Positions 35,808 to 45,804 of a DNA stretch of 64,000 nucleotides are shown here, one piece after another. Within the stretch, counting starts at the first letter, position 1, and every line of letters starts with the position of its first letter. This DNA comes from Mesobacillus zeae. Its GTDB lineage: Bacteria > Bacillota > Bacilli > Bacillales > Cytobacillaceae. Under the pieces are notes generated by a model that saw nothing but the letters and a program-made list of their open reading frames with translations, was not told the DNA's origin and made no database searches. A program made the translations under genes and the position numbers. Location: NCBI RefSeq assembly GCF_003570705.1, contig NZ_QWVT01000024.1, positions 124,001 to 188,000 on the forward strand, read 5' to 3'.

Positions 35808-37157
35808 ATGATGAAGCATCGCTACCTTCCGCTTACTGAAAGTGATAAAAGCTCAATGCTCGAGACAATTGGCGTATCGTCGGTGGATGAACTTTTCAGT
35901 GATATTCCTGATAAAGTTCGTTTCAACGGTGAATACAAGATCAAGCCTGCCAGTCCGGAACCTACACTGGCGAAGGAACTTGCAAGAATGGCTGGGAAAA
36001 ATGCCGATTTAATAAACTATTCATCGTTTCTTGGTGCTGGCGTATACGATCACTACGCACCGATTATTGTGGACCATGTAATTTCCCGCTCTGAATTTTA
36101 CACGGCCTATACACCATACCAGCCAGAAATTTCCCAGGGCGAACTTCAAGCGATTTTTGAATTCCAGACAATGATATGTGAACTGACAGGGATGGAGGTC
36201 GCGAACTCTTCCATGTATGATGGGGGAACAGCTCTTGCCGAGGCAGCAATGCTGAGTGCTGGACATACAAGAAAGAAGAAAATTTTGATTTCAGCGGCAG
36301 CCCACCCGGAAGCGAAGGCTGTTGTAAGATCGTATGCAAAAGGGCAATACATAGCAGTGGAAGAAATTCCTCATACCGACGGTGTTACCGATCTTAAAGC
36401 ATTGAAAGAAATGATGAACGGGGATGTTGCAGGGGTTATTGTACAATATCCAAACTTTTTTGGCCGGCTTGAGCCAATGACAGAGCTGGAAGAAATCGTC
36501 CACTCTGAAAAGTCGCTGTTCATAGTATCGAGTAATCCTCTTGCGCTTGGGGCGCTGACGCCTCCAGGAAAGTTTGGTGCGGACATTGTTGTAGGAGATG
36601 CACAGCCTTTCGGCATCCCGGCAGCATTCGGCGGACCTCACTGCGGTTATTTTGCCGTCACTTCAAAGTTAATGAGAAAGGTTCCTGGCCGGCTTGTCGG
36701 ACAGACAAAGGATGACCAAGGACGCCGAGGTTTCGTGCTGACGCTCCAAGCGAGAGAACAGCATATCAGGCGTGATAAAGCCACTTCCAATATCTGTTCC
36801 AACCAGGCATTGAATGCACTTGCGGCATCTGTTGCCATGACTGCTCTTGGGAAGAAAGGCGTGCGCGAGATGGCTGCTGCCAATATCCAAAAGGCTCACT
36901 ATGCCAAGAAAGCTTTCATTGAACACGGCTTCGAAATTGCTTTCGATGGCCCTTGCTTCAATGAATTTGTTTTGAAGGTAAACCGCCCTGTGAAAAGTAT
37001 CAACGAGGAACTTATCGATAAAGGGATTATCGGCGGCTATGACCTTGGCCGGGACTATCCGGAGCTTGAGCAGCATATGCTTGTTGCCGTGACAGAACTA
37101 AGGACAAAAGAAGAAATTGATGCCTTCGTGGAAGAAATGGGGGATTGCCATGCATAA
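35808..37157 (+). CDS. gcvPA: Glycine dehydrogenase (decarboxylating) subunit 1
   Basis: N-terminal half of the P protein, which decarboxylates glycine on PLP. Bacilli encode P as two polypeptides, so the split is normal. Recognisable parts are [38 protein letters not shown] and [10 protein letters not shown]. At 449 aa it is normal. It overlaps the gcvPB start by 8 bp. Confidence 0.96.
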   Translation: MMKHRYLPLTESDKSSMLETIGVSSVDELFSDIPDKVRFNGEYKIKPASPEPTLAKELARMAGKNADLINYSSFLGAGVYDHYAPIIVDHVISRSEFYTAYTPYQPEISQGELQAIFEFQTMICELTGMEVANSSMYDGGTALAEAAMLSAGHTRKKKILISAAAHPEAKAVVRSYAKGQYIAVEEIPHTDGVTDLKALKEMMNGDVAGVIVQYPNFFGRLEPMTELEEIVHSEKSLFIVSSNPLALGALTPPGKFGADIVVGDAQPFGIPAAFGGPHCGYFAVTSKLMRKVPGRLVGQTKDDQGRRGFVLTLQAREQHIRRDKATSNICSNQALNALAASVAMTALGKKGVREMAAANIQKAHYAKKAFIEHGFEIAFDGPCFNEFVLKVNRPVKSINEELIDKGIIGGYDLGRDYPELEQHMLVAVTELRTKEEIDAFVEEMGDCHA

Positions 37158-38610
37158 TGAAGACCAGCCGTTAATTTTTGAAATTACAAGTACTGGCCGG
37201 ATCGGTTACAGCCTGCCGGAAATGGACATTCCGGTAACAAATCTTTCCGACTTGATCCCAGAAGGATTTATCAGGGAAGAGGAACCAAACCTTCCTGAGG
37301 TATCGGAACTTGATATCATGCGCCATTATACGGCTTTATCAAAAAGGAACCATGGTGTTGACTCAGGATTCTATCCTCTTGGTTCATGCACCATGAAATA
37401 CAACCCGAAAATCAATGAAGCTGTTGCCCGCTACAACGGGTTTGCTCACATCCATCCGCTTCAGGATGAAAGCTCTGTGCAAGGTGCGCTTGAATTGATG
37501 TATGATCTTCAGCAGCATTTAAAGGAAATTACCGGTATGGACGAAGTCACTCTTCAGCCGGCAGCAGGTGCTCACGGCGAATGGACAGGTCTTATGATGA
37601 TCCGTGCTTTCCATGAAGCGAACGGGGATACGAAACGGACAAAAGTCATTGTCCCTGACTCTGCACATGGCACGAATCCTGCTTCAGCAACAGTCGCAGG
37701 TTTTGAGACGATTACGGTGAAATCCAATGATAATGGCCTCGTGGACCTTGAAGATCTAAAGAAGGTCGTCGGTGATGATACAGCTGCTTTAATGCTGACA
37801 AATCCGAACACATTGGGGTTATTTGAAGAAAATATTGTGAAAATGGCTGAAATCGTGCATGGAGCTGGAGGAAAGCTATACTATGACGGAGCCAACCTCA
37901 ATGCAGTGCTTTCAAAAGCGCGCCCAGGCGATATGGGTTTCGATGTTGTCCATCTTAATCTTCATAAAACATTTACTGGCCCGCACGGAGGCGGCGGACC
38001 TGGGTCAGGGCCTGTTGGTGTAAAATCCGATTTGATTCCGTACCTTCCAAAGCCTGTCATTGACAAGAAAGACGGACGCTTTGTGTTCGATTATGACCGG
38101 CCGCAATCAATAGGTCGGGTCAAGCCTTTCTATGGGAACTTCGGAATCAATGTCCGTGCCTATACGTACATCCGCAGCATGGGCCCTGACGGTCTGAAAG
38201 CTGTAACGGAAAATGCTGTACTGAATGCGAACTATATGATGCGGAGACTTTCCGAGCATTACGACCTGCCATTTGACAGGCACTGTAAGCATGAATTCGT
38301 ACTGAGCGGCAAGCGCCAGAAAAAACTTGGCGTGCGGACGCTGGATATTGCCAAAAGACTTCTGGACTTTGGATACCATCCGCCAACTATTTACTTCCCG
38401 CTCAATGTGGAGGAATGTATCATGATTGAGCCTACGGAAACGGAGTCCAAGGAGACGCTTGACAGTTTCATCGATGCGATGATCCAAATTGCGAAAGAAG
38501 CGGAAGAAAATCCGGAAATTGTCCAGGAAGCACCGCATACGACCGTTGTAGGGCGGATGGATGAGGCTACAGCTGCCAGGAAGCCAATCCTAAGGTACCA
38601 AAAATCATAA
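37150..38610 (+). CDS. gcvPB: Glycine dehydrogenase (decarboxylating) subunit 2
   Basis: C-terminal half of the P protein, carrying the PLP lysine in [16 protein letters not shown]. It also has [15 protein letters not shown] and [12 protein letters not shown] 37150 is chosen because a GGGGG site lies just upstream and homologues begin here; a frame from 37117 lies inside gcvPA. The product is 486 aa. It ends the gcv operon; GcvH is not encoded in this window. Confidence 0.96.
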   Translation: MHNEDQPLIFEITSTGRIGYSLPEMDIPVTNLSDLIPEGFIREEEPNLPEVSELDIMRHYTALSKRNHGVDSGFYPLGSCTMKYNPKINEAVARYNGFAHIHPLQDESSVQGALELMYDLQQHLKEITGMDEVTLQPAAGAHGEWTGLMMIRAFHEANGDTKRTKVIVPDSAHGTNPASATVAGFETITVKSNDNGLVDLEDLKKVVGDDTAALMLTNPNTLGLFEENIVKMAEIVHGAGGKLYYDGANLNAVLSKARPGDMGFDVVHLNLHKTFTGPHGGGGPGSGPVGVKSDLIPYLPKPVIDKKDGRFVFDYDRPQSIGRVKPFYGNFGINVRAYTYIRSMGPDGLKAVTENAVLNANYMMRRLSEHYDLPFDRHCKHEFVLSGKRQKKLGVRTLDIAKRLLDFGYHPPTIYFPLNVEECIMIEPTETESKETLDSFIDAMIQIAKEAEENPEIVQEAPHTTVVGRMDEATAARKPILRYQKS

Positions 38611-38671
38611 AGCATAGAATAGCCTCGCCAGGCTGTTAAGGGGCTTCTCTCCCGGCTGGCGTCAAAAATCA

Positions 38672-38702
38672 AACCCCCTCAAAAATTGAGGGGGTTAATT
38701 TA
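38672..38702. terminator. Terminator between gcvPB and yqhL
   Basis: A perfect 11-bp stem (38672-38682 with 38686-38696) with a 3-base loop and A/T-rich flanks, usable in both directions. Confidence 0.85.
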
Positions 38703-38716
38703 TATTGGTCATTAAA

Positions 38717-39097
38717 TTATTTCGCTTTGACCTTGCCTGTCCACTTTTTGAATCCGCCTTGAAGATGATAAAGCTCCTTGTATCCTTTTCGGTAAAGCAT
38801 CTGTGCCGCACGGCCGCTTCTTGAACCGCTTTGACAATAAAGGTATACTGGCTTGTCCGGACGAATTTCCTTCATCCTCGTCTTTAATTGTGTCAGTGGA
38901 ATGTTCCGGGAGCCAAGGATATGGCCTGCATTGAATTCATTTGGTTCGCGCACATCAATTAACTGGGCTTTCCGATATCCCGCTTTGAATTCTTCTTCAG
39001 TTAAAATCTTCACAATCCGGCGCTGGTGCAAATAAACGAAGATGGAGTAGGTAATTAAGCCCCCAGCCAGGATGAGTAAAATATAAAGTGTGTCCAA
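38717..39097 (-). CDS. yqhL: Membrane-anchored rhodanese-like protein
   Basis: One N-terminal membrane helix (about residues 3-22) followed by a cytosolic or surface rhodanese domain with active-site Cys in YLYCQSGSRSGRAA and the IDVREPNEFNAGHI motif. Possible sulfur-transfer role. TTG 39097 is chosen because AAAGGAG lies eight bases upstream; an in-frame TTG at 39115 overlaps that site. The product is 126 aa. Confidence 0.88.
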   Translation of the reverse strand: MDTLYILLILAGGLITYSIFVYLHQRRIVKILTEEEFKAGYRKAQLIDVREPNEFNAGHILGSRNIPLTQLKTRMKEIRPDKPVYLYCQSGSRSGRAAQMLYRKGYKELYHLQGGFKKWTGKVKAK

Positions 39098-39291
39098 TAT
39101 GATGTCTCCTTTCAACTATCTGAGCCAACTACTATTATATAAGTGATTATGTCTGAGGGCAAAGGGAATTCACTTTTAGAGAAATTAAAATTTGTAATTT
39201 AATCCTTTTAAACAAGCTGCTTTGCTTTTAAAAACAGTTTTGGTAGACTAAGAAACGCAGAAGGCAATAAACAAATAAATGGGGTTGCATA

Positions 39292-40128
39292 ATGGAGAAA
39301 GAAACATGGGGATATATAGATTCAGGCAATGGTTCGCCAGCGTTCAATATGGCGCTCGATGAAGCGCTCCTCGACTGGCACAGCAATGGACTGATTCCAC
39401 CTGTTATCCGTTTTTACGGTTGGGATCCTCCTACATTGTCAATTGGCTACTTTCAAAAATATGAAAAAGAGATAGACATGGAGGCAGTGGATAGGCATGG
39501 TCTCGGGTTTGTGCGCAGGCCTACAGGCGGCAGGGGCGTCTTGCATGAGCACGAACTGACCTACAGCGTTATTGTCACAGAGGAGCACTCCCGCATGCCA
39601 AAGACCGTTACAGAAGCCTACCGGGTCATCTCAGAGGGGATATTGAAAGGTTTCCGGAATCTGGGGCTTGAGGCATACTTTGCTGTGCCTCGAACAGAAG
39701 AAGAGAAGAGTGCTTTGAAAAGCCCGCGCTCATCAGTCTGCTTTGATGCTCCGAGCTGGTATGAACTTGTCGTAGAGGGCCGGAAAGTCGCAGGAAGCGC
39801 CCAAACAAGGCAAAAAGGAGTAATCCTTCAGCACGGCTCAATACTGCTCGACCTGGATGAAGATAAGCTGTTCAGTCTTTTTAAGTATCCAAGTGAGCGA
39901 GTGAAGGAGCGTATGCAAAAGGCGTTCAAGTCAAAAGCTGTAGCTGTTAATGAAATAAGCAGCAGGACAATCGGAATGGAAGAAGCAAAAGTAGCTTTTA
40001 AGGCCGGCTTTGAAGAAGGTTTGGAAATCAATCTACAACCGTTCATATTGACAGAAAGCCAAATCACCGAAGTGAATGAATTAGCTGAAAATAAATACAA
40101 GTCAAAAAATTGGAATTTTAAAAGATAA
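39292..40128 (+). CDS. lipM: Octanoyltransferase LipM
   Basis: Transfers octanoyl from acyl-carrier protein to GcvH in lipoate synthesis. The catalytic Cys150 lies in [12 protein letters not shown], the same position as in B. subtilis Lip[19 protein letters not shown] and KVAGSAQTR are the other fingerprint motifs. At 278 aa it is normal. Its placement beside the glycine cleavage operon makes sense because GcvH is its acceptor. Confidence 0.95.
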   Translation: MEKETWGYIDSGNGSPAFNMALDEALLDWHSNGLIPPVIRFYGWDPPTLSIGYFQKYEKEIDMEAVDRHGLGFVRRPTGGRGVLHEHELTYSVIVTEEHSRMPKTVTEAYRVISEGILKGFRNLGLEAYFAVPRTEEEKSALKSPRSSVCFDAPSWYELVVEGRKVAGSAQTRQKGVILQHGSILLDLDEDKLFSLFKYPSERVKERMQKAFKSKAVAVNEISSRTIGMEEAKVAFKAGFEEGLEINLQPFILTESQITEVNELAENKYKSKNWNFKR

Positions 40129-40155
40129 AAAGCGGCTTAGGTTCGCTTTTTATAC
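40125..40155 (+). terminator. Terminator after lipM
   Basis: A perfect 10-bp stem (40125-40134 with 40144-40153) whose right arm contains the T-run; it starts within the last codons of lipM. Confidence 0.7.
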
Positions 40156-40306
40156 TTTTCCCAGATATTTCAACAGGTTGGCTGATGCCGGGAAATTGCA
40201 AGGGGCGAAATTTGTTAAAATTTCTTGTTTAATGGGGAATAACTGACTTTCTCTCTTTTATCCTCATTTTTTTAATTGATTGCAGGTTTGACAAAACAAA
40301 AACCAT

Positions 40307-40365
40307 TTGACCTAAAAATCAATATATAGTATTAATCAAAATAAAAACTACACTATATATTGATT
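40307..40365 (+). promoter_or_regulatory. nrdJ promoter with two NrdR boxes
   Basis: -35 TTGACC (40307-40312) and -10 TATTAA (40330-40335) are 17 bp apart. Two NrdR boxes match the acaCwAtATaTwGtgt consensus: 40317-40332 and 40350-40365, with cores CAATATATAG and CTATATATTG exactly 33 bp (three turns) apart. The first box covers the spacer and -10, so NrdR-ATP/dATP binding would block RNA polymerase. The remaining 120 bp to nrdJ form a leader in which I see no further signal. Confidence 0.88.
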
Positions 40366-40485
40366 TTTTGGGTTTTAATATGATAACGTAAGGGTAATTC
40401 AAATACGACCGGAGTTTAAGGCTGGAAGCTTTCAACCTAGTAAACTTAATAGGATTGTATTAATTTTTACTAAGGAGTTGTAATC

Positions 40486-43047
40486 ATGTCTGTTGAGCTT
40501 GGCAAAAAAATGAGTATTAATATTGAGAACCTGAATAAGGACATTAATTTATTCCCTCAGGTTCATAACATTACCTCCAATATGAAAATGACCCATAAAG
40601 GGGTATCCCGGCTTGTCATGCTTGACCGCTATGCTTTTAAGGATACTGAGAAAGTAACATTGGCAAAGGGGGACTTTGTCGTTCTTACGATCAAGGAGGA
40701 TCCAAAGTTTCCAGCGAGAGGCCTGGGGTTCATCCTGGATATAGACTGGGAAAACAAAAGTGCATTCGTACAGGTTGAGGAGGAATTCCGTGGCGTGCTC
40801 GATGACCCGGAGGAAGCGAAGACAGGCATCATAAAGAAATCACTTGATGTTATTGAGAAGCCGCTTGAGGTTTTCTATGAGCAAATCGCCAAACGGAACG
40901 CTGCTGGACTTGCATCTGTTGAAACGACTGAAGAGAAGCGAAAAGAATGGTTTGAGAAATTTTATAATGAACTCGCTGGCTTGAACTTCATTCCTGCAGG
41001 GCGTGTTCTTTATGGCGCAGGGGCCGATACGGATGTTACATACTTTAACTGCTATGTAATGCCGTTTGTCCAGGATTCACGCGAGGGGATTTCTGAACAC
41101 CGCAAGCAAGTGATGGAGATTATGAGCCGTGGCGGGGGAGTCGGTACAAATGGTTCCACGCTGAGGCCGCGTAATACTCTGGCAAAAGGAGTGAACGGCA
41201 AATCCTCGGGATCTGTATCCTGGCTCGATGACATTGCAAAGCTGACACACCTTGTGGAACAGGGTGGTTCACGCAGAGGTGCCCAGATGATCATGCTTGC
41301 TGACTGGCATCCTGATATTATTGAATTTATCATTTCTAAAATGCAAAATCCCCGTATCCTTAGGTTCCTGATTGAAAATACCGAGGATGAAACAATCAAG
41401 AAATATGCGAAGGACAAGCTGAAATTTACCCCGCTGACATTGCAGGAAGAGGCGATGTATCAGGGGATCGTAAATTATAATAATATTCCTGGCTACGGCG
41501 GTTTCAGTGCCGAGATTATTAAATCAGCCGAAGAAAAGCTTACGACAGGCGGCAATTACACCGTTCATAACTCTGAGTTCCTCACAGGCGCAAACATTTC
41601 TGTCTGTCTGACAAAAGATTTTATGGAAGCAGTTGAGAATGACAGCGAATATGAACTTCGCTTTCCTGATGTCGAAAGCTATGACGCTGAAACAATGAAA
41701 ACATATAATGAGGATTGGCATACAATCGGAGATGTCCGTGAGTGGGAAAAGCTTGGCTATAAGGTCCGAACATACCGAAAGATCAAGGCTAAAGAATTAT
41801 GGAATCTTATCAATATTTGTGCAACATACTCCGCAGAACCTGGTATTTTCTTCATTGATAATGCCAACGACATGACAAACGCCCAGGCTTACGGCCAAAA
41901 AGTAGTTGCAACAAATCCATGCGGTGAACAGCCGCTGGCGCCATACAGCGTCTGCAACCTTGCGGCAGTAAATCTTGCGGAAATGGCGGACAAGGAAACG
42001 AAAACCGTTAACTTTGACAAGCTGAAGCGTACAGTTGAAGTGGGCGTGCGTATGCAGGACAATGTCATTGATGCGACTCCATACTTCCTTGAAGATAATA
42101 AGACCCAGGCTTTAGGTGAGCGCCGTGTCGGGCTGGGCGTCATGGGTCTGCATGACTTGCTGATCTACTGCGAAACAGAGTACGGTTCTGAAAAAGGCAA
42201 TGAGCTAGTGGACAAAGTGTTTGAAACAATTGCAACAACAGCATATCGTGCTTCTGTTGAGCTTGCAAAGGAAAAAGGCAGCTTCCCTTTCCTGGACGGA
42301 GAGACAGGGGAAGAGACAAACAGCTTGCGAAATGCCTTTATTCACACAGGTTTCATGCAAAAAATGCCTGAGGACATTCGCGAATCCATTCTCAAGCACG
42401 GAATCCGGAACTCGCATTTACTTACAGTAGCACCAACAGGGTCAACAGGTACAATGGTTGGCGTATCAACAGGATTGGAACCTTACTTCTCCTTCTCCTA
42501 CTTCCGGAGCGGACGCCTAGGGAAGTTTATTGAAGTGAAGGCTGATATCGTCCAGGAGTACCTTGACAGTCATCCGGAAGCAGATGCAGAGAATCTTCCA
42601 CACTGGTTTGTCACTGCGATGGAGCTTGCACCTGAAGCACATGCAGATGTTCAATGCGTAATCCAGCGCTGGATCGACAGCTCCATCAGCAAAACCGTCA
42701 ATGCGCCCAAAGGTTACAGCGTGGAGCAGGTAGAAAAAGTTTATGAGCGCCTTTATAAAGGCGGAGCAAAAGGCGGTACGGTTTACGTCGATGGCTCCCG
42801 TGACACTCAGGTACTGACTTTAAAGGCGGAAGACAATACTTTCGAAGAAGATGGAGCAAGCAAAGGCGAGAAAGCGAAGCAGCATGTTGTGCTTGTTGAT
42901 ACCATCAGCGAACTTCGTTCAACAAACGTAACCATCGGGTCAGAGGTCGGGAACACTTGCCCGGTCTGCCGCAAAGGAACCGTCAAGGAAATCGGCGGCT
43001 GCAATACTTGTACGAACTGCAACGCCCAGCTTAAGTGCGGGCTGTAA
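40486..43047 (+). CDS. nrdJ: Adenosylcobalamin-dependent (class II) ribonucleotide reductase
   Basis: Reduces ribonucleotides to deoxyribonucleotides using coenzyme B12. The substrate-site block PAGRVLYGAG, the Cys in NCYVMPFVQDS, RGGGVGTNGSTLRPR, NPCGEQPLAPYSVCNL and the radical Cys region are visible. TVAPTGSTGTMVGVSTGLEP is diagnostic, and a C-terminal zinc-ribbon CPVCRKGT...CNTCTNCNAQLKCGL carries the redox cysteines. At 853 aa it has the family length. The ATG follows AAGGAG. It is oxygen-independent and suits microaerobic or anaerobic growth. B. subtilis lacks this enzyme. Confidence 0.95.
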   Translation: MSVELGKKMSINIENLNKDINLFPQVHNITSNMKMTHKGVSRLVMLDRYAFKDTEKVTLAKGDFVVLTIKEDPKFPARGLGFILDIDWENKSAFVQVEEEFRGVLDDPEEAKTGIIKKSLDVIEKPLEVFYEQIAKRNAAGLASVETTEEKRKEWFEKFYNELAGLNFIPAGRVLYGAGADTDVTYFNCYVMPFVQDSREGISEHRKQVMEIMSRGGGVGTNGSTLRPRNTLAKGVNGKSSGSVSWLDDIAKLTHLVEQGGSRRGAQMIMLADWHPDIIEFIISKMQNPRILRFLIENTEDETIKKYAKDKLKFTPLTLQEEAMYQGIVNYNNIPGYGGFSAEIIKSAEEKLTTGGNYTVHNSEFLTGANISVCLTKDFMEAVENDSEYELRFPDVESYDAETMKTYNEDWHTIGDVREWEKLGYKVRTYRKIKAKELWNLINICATYSAEPGIFFIDNANDMTNAQAYGQKVVATNPCGEQPLAPYSVCNLAAVNLAEMADKETKTVNFDKLKRTVEVGVRMQDNVIDATPYFLEDNKTQALGERRVGLGVMGLHDLLIYCETEYGSEKGNELVDKVFETIATTAYRASVELAKEKGSFPFLDGETGEETNSLRNAFIHTGFMQKMPEDIRESILKHGIRNSHLLTVAPTGSTGTMVGVSTGLEPYFSFSYFRSGRLGKFIEVKADIVQEYLDSHPEADAENLPHWFVTAMELAPEAHADVQCVIQRWIDSSISKTVNAPKGYSVEQVEKVYERLYKGGAKGGTVYVDGSRDTQVLTLKAEDNTFEEDGASKGEKAKQHVVLVDTISELRSTNVTIGSEVGNTCPVCRKGTVKEIGGCNTCTNCNAQLKCGL

Positions 43048-43054
43048 GATAAAC

Positions 43055-43099
43055 AAAAAAGGCGCGGATTCCTCAAGCGGAATTCCGGCGCTTTTTTTG
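43055..43099 (+). terminator. Terminator after nrdJ
   Basis: A long, slightly imperfect GC-rich stem (43055-43072 with 43079-43098) ending in seven T residues. Confidence 0.88.
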
Positions 43100-43236
43100 C
43101 TCCTCAACAAGGTTACTCTAAACGATAATAATGGCAAAAATAAATGATTCGTACTTTCTTTTGAAAATCGAATGAATCCTGTCTATATCACAACGAAAAC
43201 ATATGTAAACTTTGGTCATTGTTTTTTTGACTGCCT

Positions 43237-43270
43237 GAGAATGGAAACATTTTTTCCATTCTCTTTTTTT
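43237..43270 (+). terminator. Hairpin plus T-run 50 bp upstream of splB
   Basis: An 11-bp stem (43237-43247 with 43253-43263), five-base loop and seven T residues, forming a canonical terminator well beyond the nrdJ terminator. It may insulate splB from upstream transcription or act as a leader attenuator. A sigma-G-like -10 (CATACTA, 43280-43286) lies after it, without a clear -35. Confidence 0.7.
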
Positions 43271-43320
43271 GATTTAGTCCATACTATCCTTAACCATCAC
43301 TGATGAAAAGGGGGATTTTT

Positions 43321-44346
43321 CTGAAACCATTTATACCGCAGCTTGTGTATATTGAGCCCAATGCCCTTGATTACCCGCTTGGGCGTGAATTGAAGGAAAA
43401 GTTTGAGCAGATGGACGTTGAAATCAGGGAAACGACCTCGCACAACCAAGTCAGGGGAATCCCTGGTGAAACGGACTTGCAAAAATACAGGAATGCTAAA
43501 TCAACCCTCGTAGTAGGCGTGAGGAGAACGTTGAAATTTGATACCTCCAAGCCATCGGCAGAGTATGCCATTCCGCTAGCTACAGGCTGCATGGGACACT
43601 GCCATTATTGTTATTTGCAGACAACGCTTGGCAGCAAACCTTATATTAGGGCGTATGTGAATCTCGAGGAAATTTTTGAACAGGCCTCCAAGTACATAGA
43701 AGAAAGAAAACCGGAAGTCACAAGATTTGAGGCAGCTTGTACGTCGGATATTGTCGGGATTGATCATCTGACACACGCCCTCAAAGAAACCATTGAGTTC
43801 ATAGGTAAAACAGAGTACGGCAGGCTGAGGTTTGTCACAAAGTATCACCATGTGGATCACTTGCTTGATGCCAAGCATAATGGAAAGACACGTTTTCGTT
43901 TCAGCGTCAACAGCAGGTATGTCATCAAAAATTTCGAGCCTGGTACTTCTTCTTTCGACGAACGCCTTGAAGCGGCAAGAAAGGTGGCTGCTGCCGGCTA
44001 CCCTCTTGGATTCATTGTAGCTCCGATTTACAGGCACCAAGGATGGGAGGAAGGATACAAGGAATTATTCGAGCGGCTTAAAGACTCCCTGGACGGCGTC
44101 AACCTTAAGGAACTGACATTCGAACTAATCCAGCACCGCTTCACGAAGCCGGCTAAAAACGTCATTATGAAAAGATATCCGAAGACAAAGCTGGAGATGG
44201 ATGAAGAACAACGCAAATACAAGTGGGGCAGATATGGAATTGGCAAATACGTTTACAAAACCGAGGAGGCAGAGGAACTGGAAACAATGATTCGAGGATA
44301 TATCAGTGTCTATTTTCCACAGGCTGAGGTTCAATACTTTACTTAA
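43321..44346 (+). CDS. splB: Spore photoproduct lyase
   Basis: Radical-SAM DNA repair enzyme that reverses spore photoproduct in UV-damaged spore DNA at germination. The [4Fe-4S] motif CMGHCHYC is preceded by ATG and surrounded by PSAEYAIPLATG. The H-atom donor Cys lies in EAACTSDI, and GFIVAPIY and QHRFTKPAK are further fingerprints. The start is unusual. AAAAGGGGG (43306-43314) lies inside an ATG-initiated frame from 43303 and is correctly spaced for CTG at 43321, which also matches the N-terminus of B. subtilis SplB (MQNPFVPQ vs xKPFIPQ). Confidence 0.94.
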   Translation: MKPFIPQLVYIEPNALDYPLGRELKEKFEQMDVEIRETTSHNQVRGIPGETDLQKYRNAKSTLVVGVRRTLKFDTSKPSAEYAIPLATGCMGHCHYCYLQTTLGSKPYIRAYVNLEEIFEQASKYIEERKPEVTRFEAACTSDIVGIDHLTHALKETIEFIGKTEYGRLRFVTKYHHVDHLLDAKHNGKTRFRFSVNSRYVIKNFEPGTSSFDERLEAARKVAAAGYPLGFIVAPIYRHQGWEEGYKELFERLKDSLDGVNLKELTFELIQHRFTKPAKNVIMKRYPKTKLEMDEEQRKYKWGRYGIGKYVYKTEEAEELETMIRGYISVYFPQAEVQYFT

Positions 44347-44457
44347 CAAAAGCGTGGCCCTAAAAAAAATTGCCCGGCATAACCTGTACGCCGTACTATT
44401 TTTCACACTATCCGCTTAAAAATGTAACATGGCAGTTACTGACGGGAGTGGGCGGTC

Positions 44458-45342
44458 ATGTATATAGACGGTGTCTTCTCAGGAGGCGGAATAAAAGGAT
44501 TTGCTCTTATTGGGGCCTGCGAAGTAATTGAAGAAAAAGGGCTTCGCTTTAAGCGAGTAGCAGGGACAAGTGCCGGATCTATGATAGCGGCAATGCTGGC
44601 TGCTGGATACTCTCCCACTGAGGCGGGCCTGCTTGTGGATGAAATCGATTTAAAAAGTTTTATGGACCTAAGAAGTGCCCTCATTCCTGCACCACTTGCA
44701 AAATGGCTTCTGCTCTATTGGAGACTTGGGCTTTACAAAGGAATCACCCTGGAAAATTGGCTTTACGAAAAGCTTTCGGCTAAGGGTCTAAGGACATTTG
44801 GGGATATCCCGCCTGGAACTCTCAGGGTCGTAGCATCGGACCTGACAAATGGGAGGCTGATGGTCCTGCCGGATGACTTGCCGAGATACGGGGTCGATCC
44901 GAAGTCATTCTCTGTGGCAAAAGCTATTCGCATGAGCTGCAGCCTTCCTTTTTTCTTTGAACCTGTAAAAATAAAGGATCCTATCGGGAATAATATTATT
45001 GTTGACGGCGGCGTACTTAGCAATTTTCCGATGTGGCTGTTCGACAAAGAGAATGTCAAAAAAGTACGGCCGGTTCTCGGAATTAAGCTCAGCCATAACC
45101 TTCATGAACATCCGAGACATAAAATTAGCAATGCGATTCAAATGTTTGAGGCCTTGTTCGAAACGATGAAGGATGCCCATGATTCAAGGTATATATCGCG
45201 GCGGCACGAAAAAAATATCATTTTTGTCCCGGTTGATGGGGTTTCTTTTACCGACTTTGGAATGACTGACGAGAAGAAAGAAAGTTTAAAACAGCTCGGA
45301 CGGCAATGTGCAGAAAAGTTTTTGCGCAAATGGGGCTATTGA
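44458..45342 (+). CDS. yqhO: Patatin-like phospholipase
   Basis: Serine acyl hydrolase of the patatin fold. It has the oxyanion loop SGGGIKGFALIGA, nucleophile elbow GTSAGS (about residues 39-44) and catalytic Asp in DGGVLSNFP. No signal peptide, so probably cytoplasmic or peripheral. At 294 aa it has the family length. The ATG at 44458 has GGGAGTGGGCGG upstream. It is convergent with yqhP, sharing a terminator. Confidence 0.92.
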   Translation: MYIDGVFSGGGIKGFALIGACEVIEEKGLRFKRVAGTSAGSMIAAMLAAGYSPTEAGLLVDEIDLKSFMDLRSALIPAPLAKWLLLYWRLGLYKGITLENWLYEKLSAKGLRTFGDIPPGTLRVVASDLTNGRLMVLPDDLPRYGVDPKSFSVAKAIRMSCSLPFFFEPVKIKDPIGNNIIVDGGVLSNFPMWLFDKENVKKVRPVLGIKLSHNLHEHPRHKISNAIQMFEALFETMKDAHDSRYISRRHEKNIIFVPVDGVSFTDFGMTDEKKESLKQLGRQCAEKFLRKWGY

Positions 45343-45403
45343 AAAAAGGAAAGAAAAAAAATCGGGCCTAAAATGAGGCCCGATTTTTTTTCTTTCCTTT
45401 TTT
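45342..45403. terminator. 28-bp perfect bidirectional terminator shared by yqhO and yqhP
   Basis: Arms 45342-45369 and 45376-45403 are exactly complementary with a six-base loop, with poly-A left and poly-T right of a GC core. It begins at the last base of the yqhO stop. Its right arm encodes the basic C-terminal tail of yqhP. Confidence 0.92.
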
Positions 45404-45739
45404 TCCTTCAATTACTGTTAAATGCGGTGCATCCTTTTTCTTTTTTCTAGCCGCCGAAATGGAACCGACAGAGGAGCGCTTTGAAGTAAGGGGTTGACTT
45501 TTCGTCTGAAAACGCTTCTTTGACTGTTTGGCTGCTTTATGGAAAGAACGCTGCTCTTGCTTCATAGGGTTAGCTTTGTAAAAACGATTTACAATGAAAA
45601 AGATAACTGCAGCAATCAATACAAATCCGGCGATTGTCTGCAAAAAGACAATTGGATCACTGACTAGGCTTTGGGTCACCCCGATTCCCGCTAGGATGAT
45701 TAATCCGAGCACAATATAAAAAGAAGTCCGATTATACAA
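45368..45739 (-). CDS. yqhP: YqhP family membrane protein
   Basis: Two N-terminal membrane helices (about residues 7-26 and 32-52) are followed by a strongly basic tail rich in Lys, Arg, Ser and Gln, ending in GKKGKKKNRASF. TTG 45739 is chosen because GGGAGG lies eight bases upstream; the GTG at 45748 overlaps that site. The product is 123 aa and of unknown function. The final codons lie within the bidirectional terminator. Confidence 0.82.
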   Translation of the reverse strand: MYNRTSFYIVLGLIILAGIGVTQSLVSDPIVFLQTIAGFVLIAAVIFFIVNRFYKANPMKQEQRSFHKAAKQSKKRFQTKSQPLTSKRSSVGSISAARKKKKDAPHLTVIEGKKGKKKNRASF

Positions 45740-45804
45740 GAATGCCACCTCCCTATGAGCATCATGAGCAATTTTTCGAGCTTTTAAACTTATTGCTGCC
45801 CTAA

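Noticed and set aside
35808-38610. Possible frameshift splitting glycine dehydrogenase into two ORFs
   Set aside because: gcvPA and gcvPB are naturally separate genes in Bacillus; both have proper starts and ribosome sites.
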